A stretch of DNA of 64,000 nt from Guptibacillus hwajinpoensis (GTDB taxonomy: Bacteria > Bacillota > Bacilli > Bacillales > Guptibacillaceae): the NCBI RefSeq assembly GCF_020524165.1, contig NZ_JAIVKU010000001.1, forward strand, positions 1 to 64,000, given 5' to 3'. The notes beneath the pieces are model-generated. The model had not been told where the DNA came from. It made no database searches and worked only from the letters and a program-made list of their open reading frames with translations. Positions 22,300-31,312 of this stretch are shown here, one piece after another; the first letter of the stretch is position 1; every line of letters begins with the position of its first letter. The position numbers and the translations under genes were made by a program.

Positions 22300-23322
22300 A
22301 TGTTAAGCGGTGGATTGAAATGGCTGTTTCTTATATTAGGAACGATGATCGGCGCTGGTTATGCTTCAGGACGAGAGCTGTGGCAGTTTTTTGGGCATGA
22401 AAGTGTACTGGCTATTATGTTGTTTACGATGATGTTCTCCATTTGTTGTTTCGTGATTATGAAAATTAGTTACGAAACGAAATCTACTCACTATATTCCG
22501 ATTTTGGAGCGACTTGTTGGGAAAAGACTTACCGGTATCTATGATTTATTAATAATCTTGTATTTATTTACGACAACGATTGTGATGTTGGCAGGTGGCG
22601 GTGCGACGATGGAAGTGGTGCATCTGCCGTATTGGTCTGGAATTGGCATTCTCGCCTTGCTTGTCGTTATCTTGTTTTTTTGGGATATCAATGGCATGTT
22701 ATCCATGAATGCCTTCATTCTTCCTCTACTTATTATTTTACTACTGTCTGTTCTGACGCTGTTTATCTATGCTAATCCTTCAGCAATCCTTTTTAATTGG
22801 ACAAAACAGTCAAATTGGCCGGCTGCATTTACATTTACGGCGCTTAATATTCTCCCGCTCGTTGCAGTTCTTTCGGCCGTTGGCCACCAAATTAAGCATC
22901 GAGGAGAAATTTGGATTGCGAGTGTTGGAAGTGGGGTTATTCTTGGAGGGGTTTCGTTTCTCTATAATCAATCGTTAATACAAGTTGCTCATGATTTACT
23001 ACTATATGAAATTCCACTATTTGCAATATTGAAAAGTTATCCTTATTATATGATTTTAATTATGTCCGTTTTATTATGGTTAGCGATTTATACAACGGCG
23101 GTTAGCGGTGTTTTTGGGCTTACTTCAAGATTTCGAGGTTTTCTTGGACTACCATTATGGCTTGTAGCGTTTCTTATCGTATTGATGATGATTCCATTTA
23201 CGTCGTTTGGTTTTTCAACGTTGGTTGCTTTTTTATACCCTCTCTATGGTGTGCTCAATCTTTATATTTTGGCATCTATCTTGATTTTCCCAGTTCTAAA
23301 ACGGTATGATTTGTTATCATAA
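22300..23322 (+). CDS. YkvI-like multi-span membrane protein
   Basis: This 340-aa protein has about ten predicted membrane helices. The N-terminal LILGTMIGAGYASGRELWQFFG resembles the unwound first helix of APC/LeuT-fold transporters and matches the YkvI group. AGGGAGGG precedes the ATG. The substrate is unknown; I only assign the family. Confidence 0.78.
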   Translation: MLSGGLKWLFLILGTMIGAGYASGRELWQFFGHESVLAIMLFTMMFSICCFVIMKISYETKSTHYIPILERLVGKRLTGIYDLLIILYLFTTTIVMLAGGGATMEVVHLPYWSGIGILALLVVILFFWDINGMLSMNAFILPLLIILLLSVLTLFIYANPSAILFNWTKQSNWPAAFTFTALNILPLVAVLSAVGHQIKHRGEIWIASVGSGVILGGVSFLYNQSLIQVAHDLLLYEIPLFAILKSYPYYMILIMSVLLWLAIYTTAVSGVFGLTSRFRGFLGLPLWLVAFLIVLMMIPFTSFGFSTLVAFLYPLYGVLNLYILASILIFPVLKRYDLLS

Positions 23323-23347
23323 CACTAAAAACTGGGAGGGATGATGC

Positions 23348-24232
23348 TTGGATTGGTTCGAGGCGATGTGGCATTCTGGGTACGACTATTTATCCAATCG
23401 TGATCTTTGGGGGAATGTAATCAAAAGAGGATTTACGATCCTTGCCATCATTATCGGAACGTGGATCTTTCTTCGGATCGCAAAATCGGCCCTAGCCCAA
23501 ATTTTTGCGATCCGTCTGAAAAGTCCACTTCGGTTATCTGAACGGAGAGAAGCAACGCTCATCCGTTTAATTGAAAATATTTTAACCTACGTCACTTATT
23601 TTATTGCACTTGTGATGATTTTGAGTGAGTTTGATGTGGATGTACGAACGCTAATTGCTGGAGCTGGTGTCGTCGGTTTAGCTGTTGGTTTTGGAGCCCA
23701 GAACCTTGTTCGGGATGTTATTACAGGTTTCTTTATTATTTTTGAGAAACAGTTTTCCGTTGGGGATTATGTGCGTATCTCTGGAGTGGAAGGCTTTGTT
23801 GAAGAAATTGGACTACGCGTGACAAAGATTAAAAGCTGGACAGGAGAACTTCATATTTTACCGAATGGTAATATAAATCAAGTGACGAACTATTCTATCC
23901 ATAATAGTATTGCTGTAGTAGACGTGAGCATTGCATACGAAGAGCAAATTCAAGAAGCTGAAGAAGTGATTATTGAATTATTGGACGAGCTTTACGAGAA
24001 ATTCGAAGCAATGATTGTGAAGCCGGAATATCTAGGGGTACAGAATCTTGGCGCCTCGGAAGTAGTTCTTCGTATCATCTCTGAAGTACAGCCAATGGAG
24101 CATTGGGTAATCGGAAGGGAAATTCGTAAAGCAGTGAAGCAACGTCTTGATGAAAGTGGTATTGAAATACCATTCCCGCGTGTTGTCATGTATCAGCGTG
24201 ACGAGCAAGGTGAAGTGAAAGAAAAAGCATAG
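23348..24232 (+). CDS. MscS-type mechanosensitive channel
   Basis: This 294-aa protein has three N-terminal membrane segments and the pore-lining MscS motif GAGVVGLAVGFGAQNLVRDVITGFFI, followed by the beta domain FSVGDYVRISGVEGFVEEIGLR and cytoplasmic domain. Such channels open on hypo-osmotic shock to release solutes. The start is TTG with GGAGGG upstream. Size and domain order are those of a minimal MscS. Confidence 0.93.
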   Translation: MDWFEAMWHSGYDYLSNRDLWGNVIKRGFTILAIIIGTWIFLRIAKSALAQIFAIRLKSPLRLSERREATLIRLIENILTYVTYFIALVMILSEFDVDVRTLIAGAGVVGLAVGFGAQNLVRDVITGFFIIFEKQFSVGDYVRISGVEGFVEEIGLRVTKIKSWTGELHILPNGNINQVTNYSIHNSIAVVDVSIAYEEQIQEAEEVIIELLDELYEKFEAMIVKPEYLGVQNLGASEVVLRIISEVQPMEHWVIGREIRKAVKQRLDESGIEIPFPRVVMYQRDEQGEVKEKA

Positions 24233-24245
24233 AGGGGGAATCCTT

Positions 24246-24443
24246 GTGTCTGATAAAGAATTTGGCTTAAACGATGTTGTTGAAATGAAGAAAGCTCATC
24301 CATGTGGGGAAAATCGTTGGAAAGTGATTCGAATGGGAGCAGATATTCGAATCAAATGTCTTGGATGTGATCATAGTGTGATGCTTCCAAGAAAAGAGTT
24401 CTCCAAAAAGTTAAAGAAAGTGCTTGAGCACGCAGAATCTTGA
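24246..24443 (+). CDS. yyzM: DUF951 small protein YyzM
   Basis: This 65-aa protein matches the DUF951 family: FGLNDVVEMKKAHPCGENRWKVIRMGADIRIKCLGCDHSVMLPR. The cysteines in HPC and CLGC suggest a small metal-binding fold. It precedes ychF in many Bacillaceae, as here. The start is GTG. No biochemical role is known. Confidence 0.9.
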   Translation: MSDKEFGLNDVVEMKKAHPCGENRWKVIRMGADIRIKCLGCDHSVMLPRKEFSKKLKKVLEHAES

Positions 24444-24467
24444 CCGTCCATTTCGGGCGGTCATTTT
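24441..24467 (+). terminator. Terminator after yyzM
   Basis: TGACCGTCC and GGGCGGTCA form a stem around ATTTC, followed by a short T run. Confidence 0.75.
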
Positions 24468-24631
24468 ACTTATAGCGGAATGGTGAGCGCTTGTTTTTTT
24501 ACGTTGTCATCTCTATAATTGATAGGGTATGTCGTTTGATTACTAGAATGATGAAAAAAGTCTAGAAATGGCTCATATAGCCGTCTTTTTATAAAAATCG
24601 CCTTTTAAGGCAATTTAAAGGAGTGACCGAG

Positions 24632-25732
24632 ATGGCATTAACCACCGGTATTGTAGGACTTCCGAATGTTGGGAAGTCAACGTTATTTAACGCAATTACA
24701 CAGGCAGGAGCAGAGTCAGCAAACTACCCGTTCTGTACAATTGATCCGAACGTGGGAATTGTAGAAGTTCCAGATGAGCGTCTTCAAAAGCTGACAGAAC
24801 TCGTAAATCCAAAGAAAACTGTACCAACAGCTTTTGAATTTACGGATATTGCTGGGATTGTTAAAGGCGCAAGTAAAGGAGAAGGTCTAGGAAATAAATT
24901 TCTTTCTCACATTCGTCAAGTGGATGCGATCTCTCAAGTTGTTCGCTGTTTTGATGATGAAAATATTACCCACGTTTCTGGTAAAGTAGATCCAATTTCT
25001 GATATTGAAACAATTAATCTTGAGCTTGTTCTTGCTGATCTTGAATCCGTTGATAAACGTATTGCTCGCGTTCAAAAAATGGCGAAGCAAAAAGATAAAG
25101 AAGCGTTGGCGGAGTTTAATGTCCTTACAAAGCTTAAGGAAGCATTCGAAGAAGAGCAGCCTGCTAGAAGCGTAGAGCTAACGGAAGAAGAAGAGAAAAT
25201 TGTTTACGGCTATCACCTATTAACGAAAAAGCCTGTTCTTTACGTAGCTAACGTTGATGAGGATGATCTACTTGATCCATCAGATAACGAATACGTCGCT
25301 AAAGTGCGGGAGTATGCTGCAAAAGAAGGCGCTGAAGTAATTGTGGTTTGTGCGAAGATTGAATCTGAACTGGCTGAGCTTGATGGCGAAGAAAAAGATG
25401 CATTTCTTGAGGACATTGGAATCTCTGAGCCAGGCTTGAATAAATTAATCCGTGCTTCCTATGATCTTCTTGGATTAGCTACCTACTTCACAGCTGGTGA
25501 GCAAGAAGTTCGCGCGTGGACATTCCGTCTTGGTATGAAAGCTCCGCAGGCAGCCGGCATTATCCATACAGACTTCGAACGTGGCTTTATCCGCGCAGAA
25601 ATCGTAGCTTATGATGATCTAGTTGCAGCGGGCACAATGGCTGCTGCAAAGGAAAAAGGTAAAGTTCGTCTTGAAGGTAAAGAGTATATTGTGAAAGACG
25701 GAGACGTCATTCACTTCCGCTTTAATGTATAA
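24632..25732 (+). CDS. ychF: Redox-regulated ATPase YchF
   Basis: YchF (366 aa) is an Obg-family P-loop protein that prefers ATP and binds ribosomes. [15 protein letters not shown] is the P-loop, [17 protein letters not shown] the G3 region and the C-terminal TGS-like domain contains [30 protein letters not shown] choose ATG 24632, because AAAGGAG is 8 nt away and the product begins [10 protein letters not shown] like its relatives; a GTG at 24623 lies inside the ribosome-binding site. Confidence 0.96.
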   Translation: MALTTGIVGLPNVGKSTLFNAITQAGAESANYPFCTIDPNVGIVEVPDERLQKLTELVNPKKTVPTAFEFTDIAGIVKGASKGEGLGNKFLSHIRQVDAISQVVRCFDDENITHVSGKVDPISDIETINLELVLADLESVDKRIARVQKMAKQKDKEALAEFNVLTKLKEAFEEEQPARSVELTEEEEKIVYGYHLLTKKPVLYVANVDEDDLLDPSDNEYVAKVREYAAKEGAEVIVVCAKIESELAELDGEEKDAFLEDIGISEPGLNKLIRASYDLLGLATYFTAGEQEVRAWTFRLGMKAPQAAGIIHTDFERGFIRAEIVAYDDLVAAGTMAAAKEKGKVRLEGKEYIVKDGDVIHFRFNV

Positions 25733-25746
25733 GATTGAAATCGAAC

Positions 25747-25775
25747 TTGCTAAGAGAGAACTAATTTGGTATAAT
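25747..25775 (+). promoter_or_regulatory. SigA promoter of rpsF-ssb-rpsR
   Basis: TTGCTA (25747-25752) and TATAAT (25770-25775) have a 17-bp spacer; TGG before the -10 is an extended -10 element. Confidence 0.78.
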
Positions 25776-25811
25776 CTAAAGCTGTGAGTAATTATCTTTG
25801 TATACTTACTC

Positions 25812-25840
25812 CTTGCTCTTAATTCCAGTTAAGAGCCGTT
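25812..25840 (+). promoter_or_regulatory. Candidate S6:S18 autoregulatory leader
   Basis: In the rpsF 5' leader GCTCTTAA (25815-25822) pairs with TTAAGAGC (25829-25836), followed at once by CGTT. Leaders of rpsF operons in many bacteria carry a hairpin with an exposed CCG-type element bound by the S6:S18 complex; position and CCG next to the stem agree. The fold has not been tested. Confidence 0.45.
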
Positions 25841-25862
25841 AGACCAAAAGGAGGTGAACGGA

Positions 25863-26159
25863 ATGCGTAACTACGAAATTATGTACATTATCCGTCCAAA
25901 CATTGAAGAGGATGCACAGAAAGCTCTTGTTGAGCGTTTTAACAACATCCTTACTGACAATGGTGCGGAAATTAATGAAACGAAAGAAATGGGTAAGAAG
26001 CGTCTTGCTTATGAAATCGAGAATTTCAACAGCGGGATCTACATGCTTCTTAACATTAACAGTAATACTGAAGCGATTGATGAATTCAGCCGTTTGATGA
26101 AAATCAACGACGATGTTCTTCGTTTCATGACGATCAACCTAGAAGAAGCTAAAAAGTAA
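25863..26159 (+). CDS. rpsF: 30S ribosomal protein S6
   Basis: S6 (98 aa) forms the S6:S18 heterodimer on the 16S central domain. It reads [21 protein letters not shown] and has the [19 protein letters not shown] core. I take ATG 25863, which sits 5 nt behind GGAGGTG; a GTG three codons upstream overlaps it. First gene of rpsF-ssb-rpsR. Confidence 0.97.
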   Translation: MRNYEIMYIIRPNIEEDAQKALVERFNNILTDNGAEINETKEMGKKRLAYEIENFNSGIYMLLNINSNTEAIDEFSRLMKINDDVLRFMTINLEEAKK

Positions 26160-26185
26160 TTGTTTTATAAATAGGAGGGGTTCTG

Positions 26186-26698
26186 ATGCTGAATCGCGTC
26201 GTATTAGTTGGACGTTTAACAAAAGACCCTGAATTGCGTTATACCCCTAGTGGCGTAGCGGTTGCGAACTTCACACTAGCTGTGAATCGCCCGTTTACGA
26301 ATCAGCAGGGAGACCGCGAAGCTGATTTTATCAACATTGTAGTATGGCGCAGACAGGCAGAAAATGCAGCCAATTTCTTGAAAAAGGGCAGCCTTGCTGG
26401 TGTAGATGGACGAGTTCAGACTCGTTCTTATGATAATAGCCAGGGACAGCGTGTGTTTGTGACAGAAGTGATGGCTGAAAGCGTCCAATTTCTCGAGCCT
26501 AAAGGTGCAAACCAGGGCAGTGGCGGAAGCGGCAACAGTAGCAACTACGGTGGCGGCAACCAAAACAGAGAAACCGGCGGTTACGGGAATCAGAACCAAA
26601 ATCGTGATAACAACCGTGATCACTCCAATTTTGGAGATGACCCGTTTGCGAGCGATGGCAAGCCGATCGACATTTCAGATGATGACTTGCCGTTCTAA
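26186..26698 (+). CDS. ssb: Single-stranded DNA-binding protein
   Basis: SSB (170 aa) has the OB fold in about residues 1-105 ([22 protein letters not shown]), a low-complexity G/N/Q-rich linker and the C-terminal protein-interaction tip DISDDDLPF. The position between rpsF and rpsR is the standard Bacillus arrangement and links SSB supply to ribosomal protein transcription. Confidence 0.97.
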   Translation: MLNRVVLVGRLTKDPELRYTPSGVAVANFTLAVNRPFTNQQGDREADFINIVVWRRQAENAANFLKKGSLAGVDGRVQTRSYDNSQGQRVFVTEVMAESVQFLEPKGANQGSGGSGNSSNYGGGNQNRETGGYGNQNQNRDNNRDHSNFGDDPFASDGKPIDISDDDLPF

Positions 26699-26761
26699 TA
26701 CTCTCTGTTTCGAGCGGTGAATACAGAGAACGAATTTTAAATGCAAAGGAGGTAACTACCC

Positions 26762-26998
26762 ATGGCAAGACCAGGTGGACGCAGAGGTCGTCGTAAAAAG
26801 GTTTGTTTCTTCACAGTAAACAAAATCACTTACATCGACTATAAAGATGTAGATCTTCTTAAACGCTTCGTATCTGAGCGTGGAAAAATTCTTCCACGTC
26901 GTGTAACAGGTACTAGCGCTAAATACCAACGTCAATTGACTCGCGCGGTTAAACGTGCTCGTCAAATGGCTTTACTACCATACGTACTTGGTGAGTAA
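26762..26998 (+). CDS. rpsR: 30S ribosomal protein S18
   Basis: S18 (78 aa) is basic and reads [22 protein letters not shown] then [25 protein letters not shown], a full family match. AAAGGAGG precedes the ATG. Confidence 0.97.
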   Translation: MARPGGRRGRRKKVCFFTVNKITYIDYKDVDLLKRFVSERGKILPRRVTGTSAKYQRQLTRAVKRARQMALLPYVLGE

Positions 26999-27006
26999 AT
27001 AAGAAA

Positions 27007-27036
27007 AGCAGTAGGATGATGTCCTACTGCTTTTTT
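27007..27036 (+). terminator. Terminator after rpsR
   Basis: AGCAGTAGGA and TCCTACTGCT form a perfect 10-bp stem around TGATG, followed by TTTTT. Confidence 0.93.
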
Positions 27037-27153
27037 CTATACAAAACAAAGTTATTCTATGAGGTTAACGACATTTTAGAATAAGTGGTTTACTCTCCTA
27101 CAGAAAGAGGGAATACAACCTTTACAAGAATCCTGTAAGGAGGAACCACAATA

Positions 27154-27450
27154 ATGAATGTTGAAACTTCAACAATAACGCTTACGGCACAGCTTACTAT
27201 GAATTCTCTTATGGCATTTGTTAAAAAAGCAAAAACGTTTCATAGTCACGTATCCCTCTATCGGAATGGTCATAGCATCAACGGAAAGAATTTAACAAGC
27301 GTCATTACGTTTAATCTTACCGTGAAAGAAAATGATTCAATTCTTCTTATTGCGGACGGTGAAGATGCACAGGAAGCTTCTATGCAATTAGTAGAGTGGC
27401 TCCAAAATGAAATGAATAGTAAGAAGGAAGAGACGCTCTCTCTTATGTAA
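27154..27450 (+). CDS. HPr-like protein lacking the phosphorylation residues
   Basis: This 98-aa protein follows the HPr/Crh pattern: a central strand-helix region with NGHSINGKNLTSVITFNLTV aligned to HPr NGKTVNLKSIMGVMSL, and a C-terminal helix DAQEASMQLVEWLQNEM. The active-site segment GIHARPA is replaced by TMNSLMA, so His15 is absent, and the Ser46 region KSIMG reads NLTSV. It therefore cannot act as an ordinary PTS phosphocarrier. It has a good ribosome-binding site (AAGGAGG) and its own terminator, so it looks like an expressed gene. Assignment rests on pattern similarity only. Confidence 0.6.
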   Translation: MNVETSTITLTAQLTMNSLMAFVKKAKTFHSHVSLYRNGHSINGKNLTSVITFNLTVKENDSILLIADGEDAQEASMQLVEWLQNEMNSKKEETLSLM

Positions 27451-27455
27451 TACAT

Positions 27456-27486
27456 AAAAGGCTGTTTTATTATACAGCCTTTTCTT
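27456..27486 (+). terminator. Terminator after HPr-like gene
   Basis: AAAAGGCTGT and ACAGCCTTTT form a 10-bp stem around a T/A loop, followed by a short T run. Confidence 0.85.
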
Positions 27487-27520
27487 AATGCTTACTATTC
27501 AAATTAATGAAACATTTGCT

Positions 27521-27573
27521 GAAACGGGCAGAAATTCTTACAATGTAGTAAGGGGATTTCGACCCGTTTTTTG
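27521..27573 (+). other. Extended hairpin ending in a T tract
   Basis: AAACGGG (27522-27528) pairs with CCCGTTT (27563-27569); inside, GAAAT pairs with ATTTC and TTAC with GTAA. Six Ts close it, so it looks like a terminator with an unusually long interrupted stem. It stands alone between the HPr-like gene's terminator and the repeat element. Confidence 0.45.
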
Positions 27574-27639
27574 TATTTCAACTAAGCAGGTTGATAAAAT
27601 ACATGTGTATACTGATAAATATGGGGTCTAATCGGTTAT

Positions 27640-27889
27640 TTCCGCTTTACTGATCTAGCTGCGCGGGCCAAATCCTTCGGCTGTTTCGCCCAATCGAATG
27701 AGACAAAAGGCCTCTCAATCTCATGGGCTCCAACATCCTGCGGGTTTAAGCAGGACCGCTCCGCTTTACACGATTCAGCTGCAGTGACCAGTCTCTCGAT
27801 CACTTCACCTTTTCCTCTGAACACAAAGAGCGTGTTCAAATGAAAAGGTTCCAGTGCTTGTCGAGCCTAGCCGGTCACTTCCGCTTTAC
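27640..27889. repeat. Two diverged tandem copies of a ~120-bp structured intergenic repeat
   Basis: TCCGCTTTAC recurs at 27641, 27760 and 27880, so the unit is 119-120 bp. Each unit continues with AGCTGC, a CCA and inverted repeats whose arms differ between copies yet still pair: GGGC/GCCC and ATGAGA/TCTCAT in unit 1, GTGA/TCAC and GAACAC/GTGTTC in unit 2. The build recalls an abundant ~120-nt intergenic element of Bacillus and Geobacillus genomes that ends in CTTCCGCTTT. The last copy reaches the yybS ribosome-binding site. Confidence 0.7.
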
Positions 27890-27905
27890 ACAAAGGAGAA
27901 GACTA

Positions 27906-28832
27906 TTGAAGAATCAGACTGTTAGGCAGTTAGTTGAAGGGGCTGCGCTTGCGGCCGTGTTTGCTGTATTGTTTGTGATTACGATTTATGTACCGCTTTT
28001 AGGTTCATTAACGATTTGGGCTCTTCCTATTCCGTTTATATTAATGGTTATTCGTAATGGGGTGAAGAGTGGGCTCGTCATGTGGGCTGTTACACTTGTT
28101 CTAGGAGTTTTAACGGCAGGTCTTCCTTCTCTCGTACTTACCTTTACGGTAGGCCTAGGAGGTTTAACTGCGGGGTATTTATATTCTATTCGGAAGTCTG
28201 CTCTGGCCGTTCTTGTGGGAAGCGGCTTAGCGTATATCATTGGCCTCTTAGTTGCTTTTGTATCAAGTATCCTAGTGATTGGTCAAAATCCAGCTGATCT
28301 TGTCGTTGAAATGATGAACCAATCTTTTCAACAAGCAGAATCAATCTATCGTTCTTTAGGGCAGGATACAAGTCAATTTAATCAGCTTAAAGAACAAATT
28401 GGTTTGCTACGTTATTTAATTCCAACAGGTCTTGTGCTGATGGGTGTTGTGATTGCCCTTATTTCTCAGCTTCTTTCAGGCCCAATCTTAAAGAGAGTAG
28501 GCCATTTTCATCCACCTGTCTTTCCGCCAATCCGAGAATGGACATTTCCAAAGAGTTTTTTATGGTATTATTTAGTTGTTACTATTGTTATGATGGTAGG
28601 ATTAGAAGAAGGATCGGCTGTTTTTGTTGCAGCCATTAATGTGTACGCGATACTCAATGCTCTGATATTTGTACAGGGGCTTGCAGTTATTTACTTTTTT
28701 AGCCATCAAAAAGGATGGCCCATCATCGTGCCAATTCTGTTAACGGTTCTTGGCTTCGCGTTAACATCATTTGTTGTTATTCTTGGAATCATTGATCTTG
28801 GTTTCGAATTGCGAAGGAGAATGAAATCATAG
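27906..28832 (+). CDS. yybS: YybS family membrane protein
   Basis: This 308-aa protein has about eight membrane segments and matches DUF2232/YybS: VEGAALAAVFAVLFVITIYVPLLG, WALPIPFILMVIRNG. I choose the TTG at 27906 (MKNQTVRQLVEG), because AAAGGAG is 7 nt upstream. A longer reading from an ATG at 27840 would place 22 codons inside the repeat element and looks spurious. It is followed by gdpP, as in B. subtilis. The function is unknown; ECF-transporter-like folding has been suggested for the wider family. Confidence 0.87.
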   Translation: MKNQTVRQLVEGAALAAVFAVLFVITIYVPLLGSLTIWALPIPFILMVIRNGVKSGLVMWAVTLVLGVLTAGLPSLVLTFTVGLGGLTAGYLYSIRKSALAVLVGSGLAYIIGLLVAFVSSILVIGQNPADLVVEMMNQSFQQAESIYRSLGQDTSQFNQLKEQIGLLRYLIPTGLVLMGVVIALISQLLSGPILKRVGHFHPPVFPPIREWTFPKSFLWYYLVVTIVMMVGLEEGSAVFVAAINVYAILNALIFVQGLAVIYFFSHQKGWPIIVPILLTVLGFALTSFVVILGIIDLGFELRRRMKS

Positions 28833-28847
28833 GTAGGAGCTGAAAGT

Positions 28848-30824
28848 ATGCCAAAGTTTTTAACGAAACGGTGGCATGGTTATCATGTGGTAGCCTTGTT
28901 CGTCATTTCCATCCTGTTTATCGGCATCATCACCTATTACAACTGGATATTAGGAATTGGGAGCGTAGTGGTCATGACGCTTCTTGTTTATACAGCGATT
29001 CGTGCAGAGTCTTTATTTCAAGCTGCTCTCAGAGACTATGTTTCCACTCTATCTCATCGGGTGAAAAAAGTTGGAGACGAGGCTTTGATGGAGATGCCAT
29101 TTGGGATATTGCTGTATGATGAGGAATATCATATCGAATGGACAAATCCTTATTTGCCCATCATGATGGAGAAAGAACAATTAATTGGACTTTCTTTAAA
29201 TGATATTTCCGAACAAATTATTCCCTTTCTAAAATCAGAGGCGAATGAAGAAATTCTAACGATTCAAGATCGAAAGTACAAAACGTATTTTAAGCAAGAA
29301 GAAAGGCTGCTATATTTCTTTGATGTAAGTGAAAAAGTAGAAATTCAGCGTCTTTATAATGAAGAAAAAACGGTTGTTGGAATTGTCTACCTTGATAATT
29401 ATGAAGAAGTCACCCAGGGACTTGGTGATCAGGTGCGTAGTAATTTAAACAGCTCTGTCACATCAATTCTAAATAACTGGGCAGACGAACAGGGGATTTT
29501 CTTAAAGCGTAGTTCATCTGAAAAGTTCTTCGCTGTTTTAAACCAGAAGATTCTTCAGGATTTAGAAAAAAATAAATTTTCGATTCTTGATGAAGTGCGT
29601 GAGGCGACTTCTAAAGAGAATATTTCAATCACCTTAAGTATTGGAATTGGAAGTGGACATAGTACGCTAACCGAACTTGGACAGTTAGCTCAATCTAGTC
29701 TTGATTTAGCTCTTGGTCGCGGTGGTGATCAAGTTGCCATTAAGCAGACAACAGGAAAAGTGAAATTTTATGGTGGAAAGACGAATCCAATTGAAAAACG
29801 AACACGGGTAAGGGCGCGAGTCATTTCCCATGCTTTACGAGAGCTTGTGCTTGATAGTGATCAAGTCATTATTATGGGGCATAAGAACCCTGATATGGAT
29901 TCTATTGGGGCTTCCATTGGTATTCTTAAAGTAGCACAGGCTAATGGAAAAGAAGGGTCAATCGTTTTTGATCAAAATCAACGTACAAGCGGTGTCTCAA
30001 GATTAATCGAAGAGATTGAGGGGAATGAACAGCTTTGGGCTCGTTTTATTGATCCTGAAGATGCGCTTGAGAATTGTACGCCAAATACACTGTTAGTTGT
30101 GGTAGATACGCATAAACCTTCCCTAGTGATGGAGGAGCGACTTTTACAAAAGCTTGATCACGTCGTTGTTATTGATCACCATAGACGTGGAGAAGAGTTT
30201 ATTGAAGATCCTGTTCTTGTTTATATGGAACCTTATGCTTCTTCCACAGCTGAGCTTGTGACCGAACTCTTTGAATATCAGCCTAAACGGCTTAAAATGG
30301 ACATCATGGAAGCGACAGCTCTTTTGGCCGGTATTATCGTGGATACAAAAAGCTTCACGCTTAGAACCGGTTCTAGAACGTTTGATGCAGCTTCTTATTT
30401 AAGAGCACATGGTGCTGATACTGTCCTCGTTCAAGAATTTCTTCGAGAAGACATTGCGCAGTATATTAGAAGAGCCAAAATCATAGAGAAATCTCATATT
30501 TACCGAAGTGGGATTGCCATTGCGCTTGGTGAAAAAGATCAGACTTATGACCAAGTTCTGATTGCGCAAGCTGCTGATACGCTTTTATCGATGAGCGGCG
30601 TGATTGCTTCTTTCGTTATTTCGAAACGAAATGATGGTAAAATTAGCATTAGTGCCAGGTCGCTTGGGGAAGTGAATGTCCAGATAATTATGGAAGGCCT
30701 AAATGGCGGCGGACATTTAACAAATGCGGCTACACAAATTGACTCAGGGTCAATTGAAGAGGCAGAGGAATTGCTTAAGGAAACAATCGATAACTATTTG
30801 GAAGGGAGCGAAGATGAATCATGA
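28848..30824 (+). CDS. gdpP: Cyclic-di-AMP phosphodiesterase GdpP
   Basis: GdpP (658 aa) hydrolyses c-di-AMP to pApA at the membrane. It has two N-terminal membrane segments, a PAS-like sensor, a degenerate GGDEF domain and the DHH/DHHA1 phosphodiesterase. The metal-site motifs are [12 protein letters not shown] (about 343-354), DTHKPS and DHHRRGEEF (about 442), and the DHHA1 motif is [11 protein letters not shown]. Its end overlaps rplI by 4 nt. Order yybS-gdpP-rplI-dnaC is conserved. Confidence 0.96.
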   Translation: MPKFLTKRWHGYHVVALFVISILFIGIITYYNWILGIGSVVVMTLLVYTAIRAESLFQAALRDYVSTLSHRVKKVGDEALMEMPFGILLYDEEYHIEWTNPYLPIMMEKEQLIGLSLNDISEQIIPFLKSEANEEILTIQDRKYKTYFKQEERLLYFFDVSEKVEIQRLYNEEKTVVGIVYLDNYEEVTQGLGDQVRSNLNSSVTSILNNWADEQGIFLKRSSSEKFFAVLNQKILQDLEKNKFSILDEVREATSKENISITLSIGIGSGHSTLTELGQLAQSSLDLALGRGGDQVAIKQTTGKVKFYGGKTNPIEKRTRVRARVISHALRELVLDSDQVIIMGHKNPDMDSIGASIGILKVAQANGKEGSIVFDQNQRTSGVSRLIEEIEGNEQLWARFIDPEDALENCTPNTLLVVVDTHKPSLVMEERLLQKLDHVVVIDHHRRGEEFIEDPVLVYMEPYASSTAELVTELFEYQPKRLKMDIMEATALLAGIIVDTKSFTLRTGSRTFDAASYLRAHGADTVLVQEFLREDIAQYIRRAKIIEKSHIYRSGIAIALGEKDQTYDQVLIAQAADTLLSMSGVIASFVISKRNDGKISISARSLGEVNVQIIMEGLNGGGHLTNAATQIDSGSIEEAEELLKETIDNYLEGSEDES

Positions 30825-31264
30825 AAGTGATTTTCTTAGAAGATGTAAAAGGTAAAGGCAAAAAAGGTGAAGTGAAAAATGTAGCGGACGGATATGCTCG
30901 TAACCACCTGCTTAAGAATAATCTTGCTCTAGAAGCAAATAATGCAAATATGAAAACATTAAAAGCAAAGCAGCGTAGTGACGATAAAAAAGCTCAGGAA
31001 GAGCTTGATGAAGCGAAAGCGTTGAAAGAGAAGATCGAAAGCCTTGAAGTTGAACTAGAAACGAAATCTGGTGAGGGCGGCCGCCTCTTCGGTTCCATTA
31101 CAAGCAAAAATATAGCTGAAGAACTGAAAAAGCATAATATTAAAGTTGATAAACGTAAAATTGAACTAGATGAACCAATCCGTTCCCTCGGTTACACAAA
31201 TGTACCCGTTAAATTGCACCATGATGTAACAGCAACTGTTAAAGTACATGTGGTCGAGCAATAG
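30821..31264 (+). CDS. rplI: 50S ribosomal protein L9
   Basis: L9 (147 aa) has the N-terminal rRNA-binding domain [31 protein letters not shown], a long charged connecting helix and a C-terminal domain starting at [17 protein letters not shown]. The ATG overlaps the gdpP stop. Confidence 0.97.
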   Translation: MKVIFLEDVKGKGKKGEVKNVADGYARNHLLKNNLALEANNANMKTLKAKQRSDDKKAQEELDEAKALKEKIESLEVELETKSGEGGRLFGSITSKNIAEELKKHNIKVDKRKIELDEPIRSLGYTNVPVKLHHDVTATVKVHVVEQ

Positions 31265-31312
31265 TAGGTGATGACGGGTGGAAAATAGCGAACTGCTCAG
31301 GGGGAAAACAAC

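Noticed and set aside
27636..27839. Minus-strand open frame in the repeat element
   Set aside because: It results from the repeat; the translated product is low-complexity and unlike known proteins.
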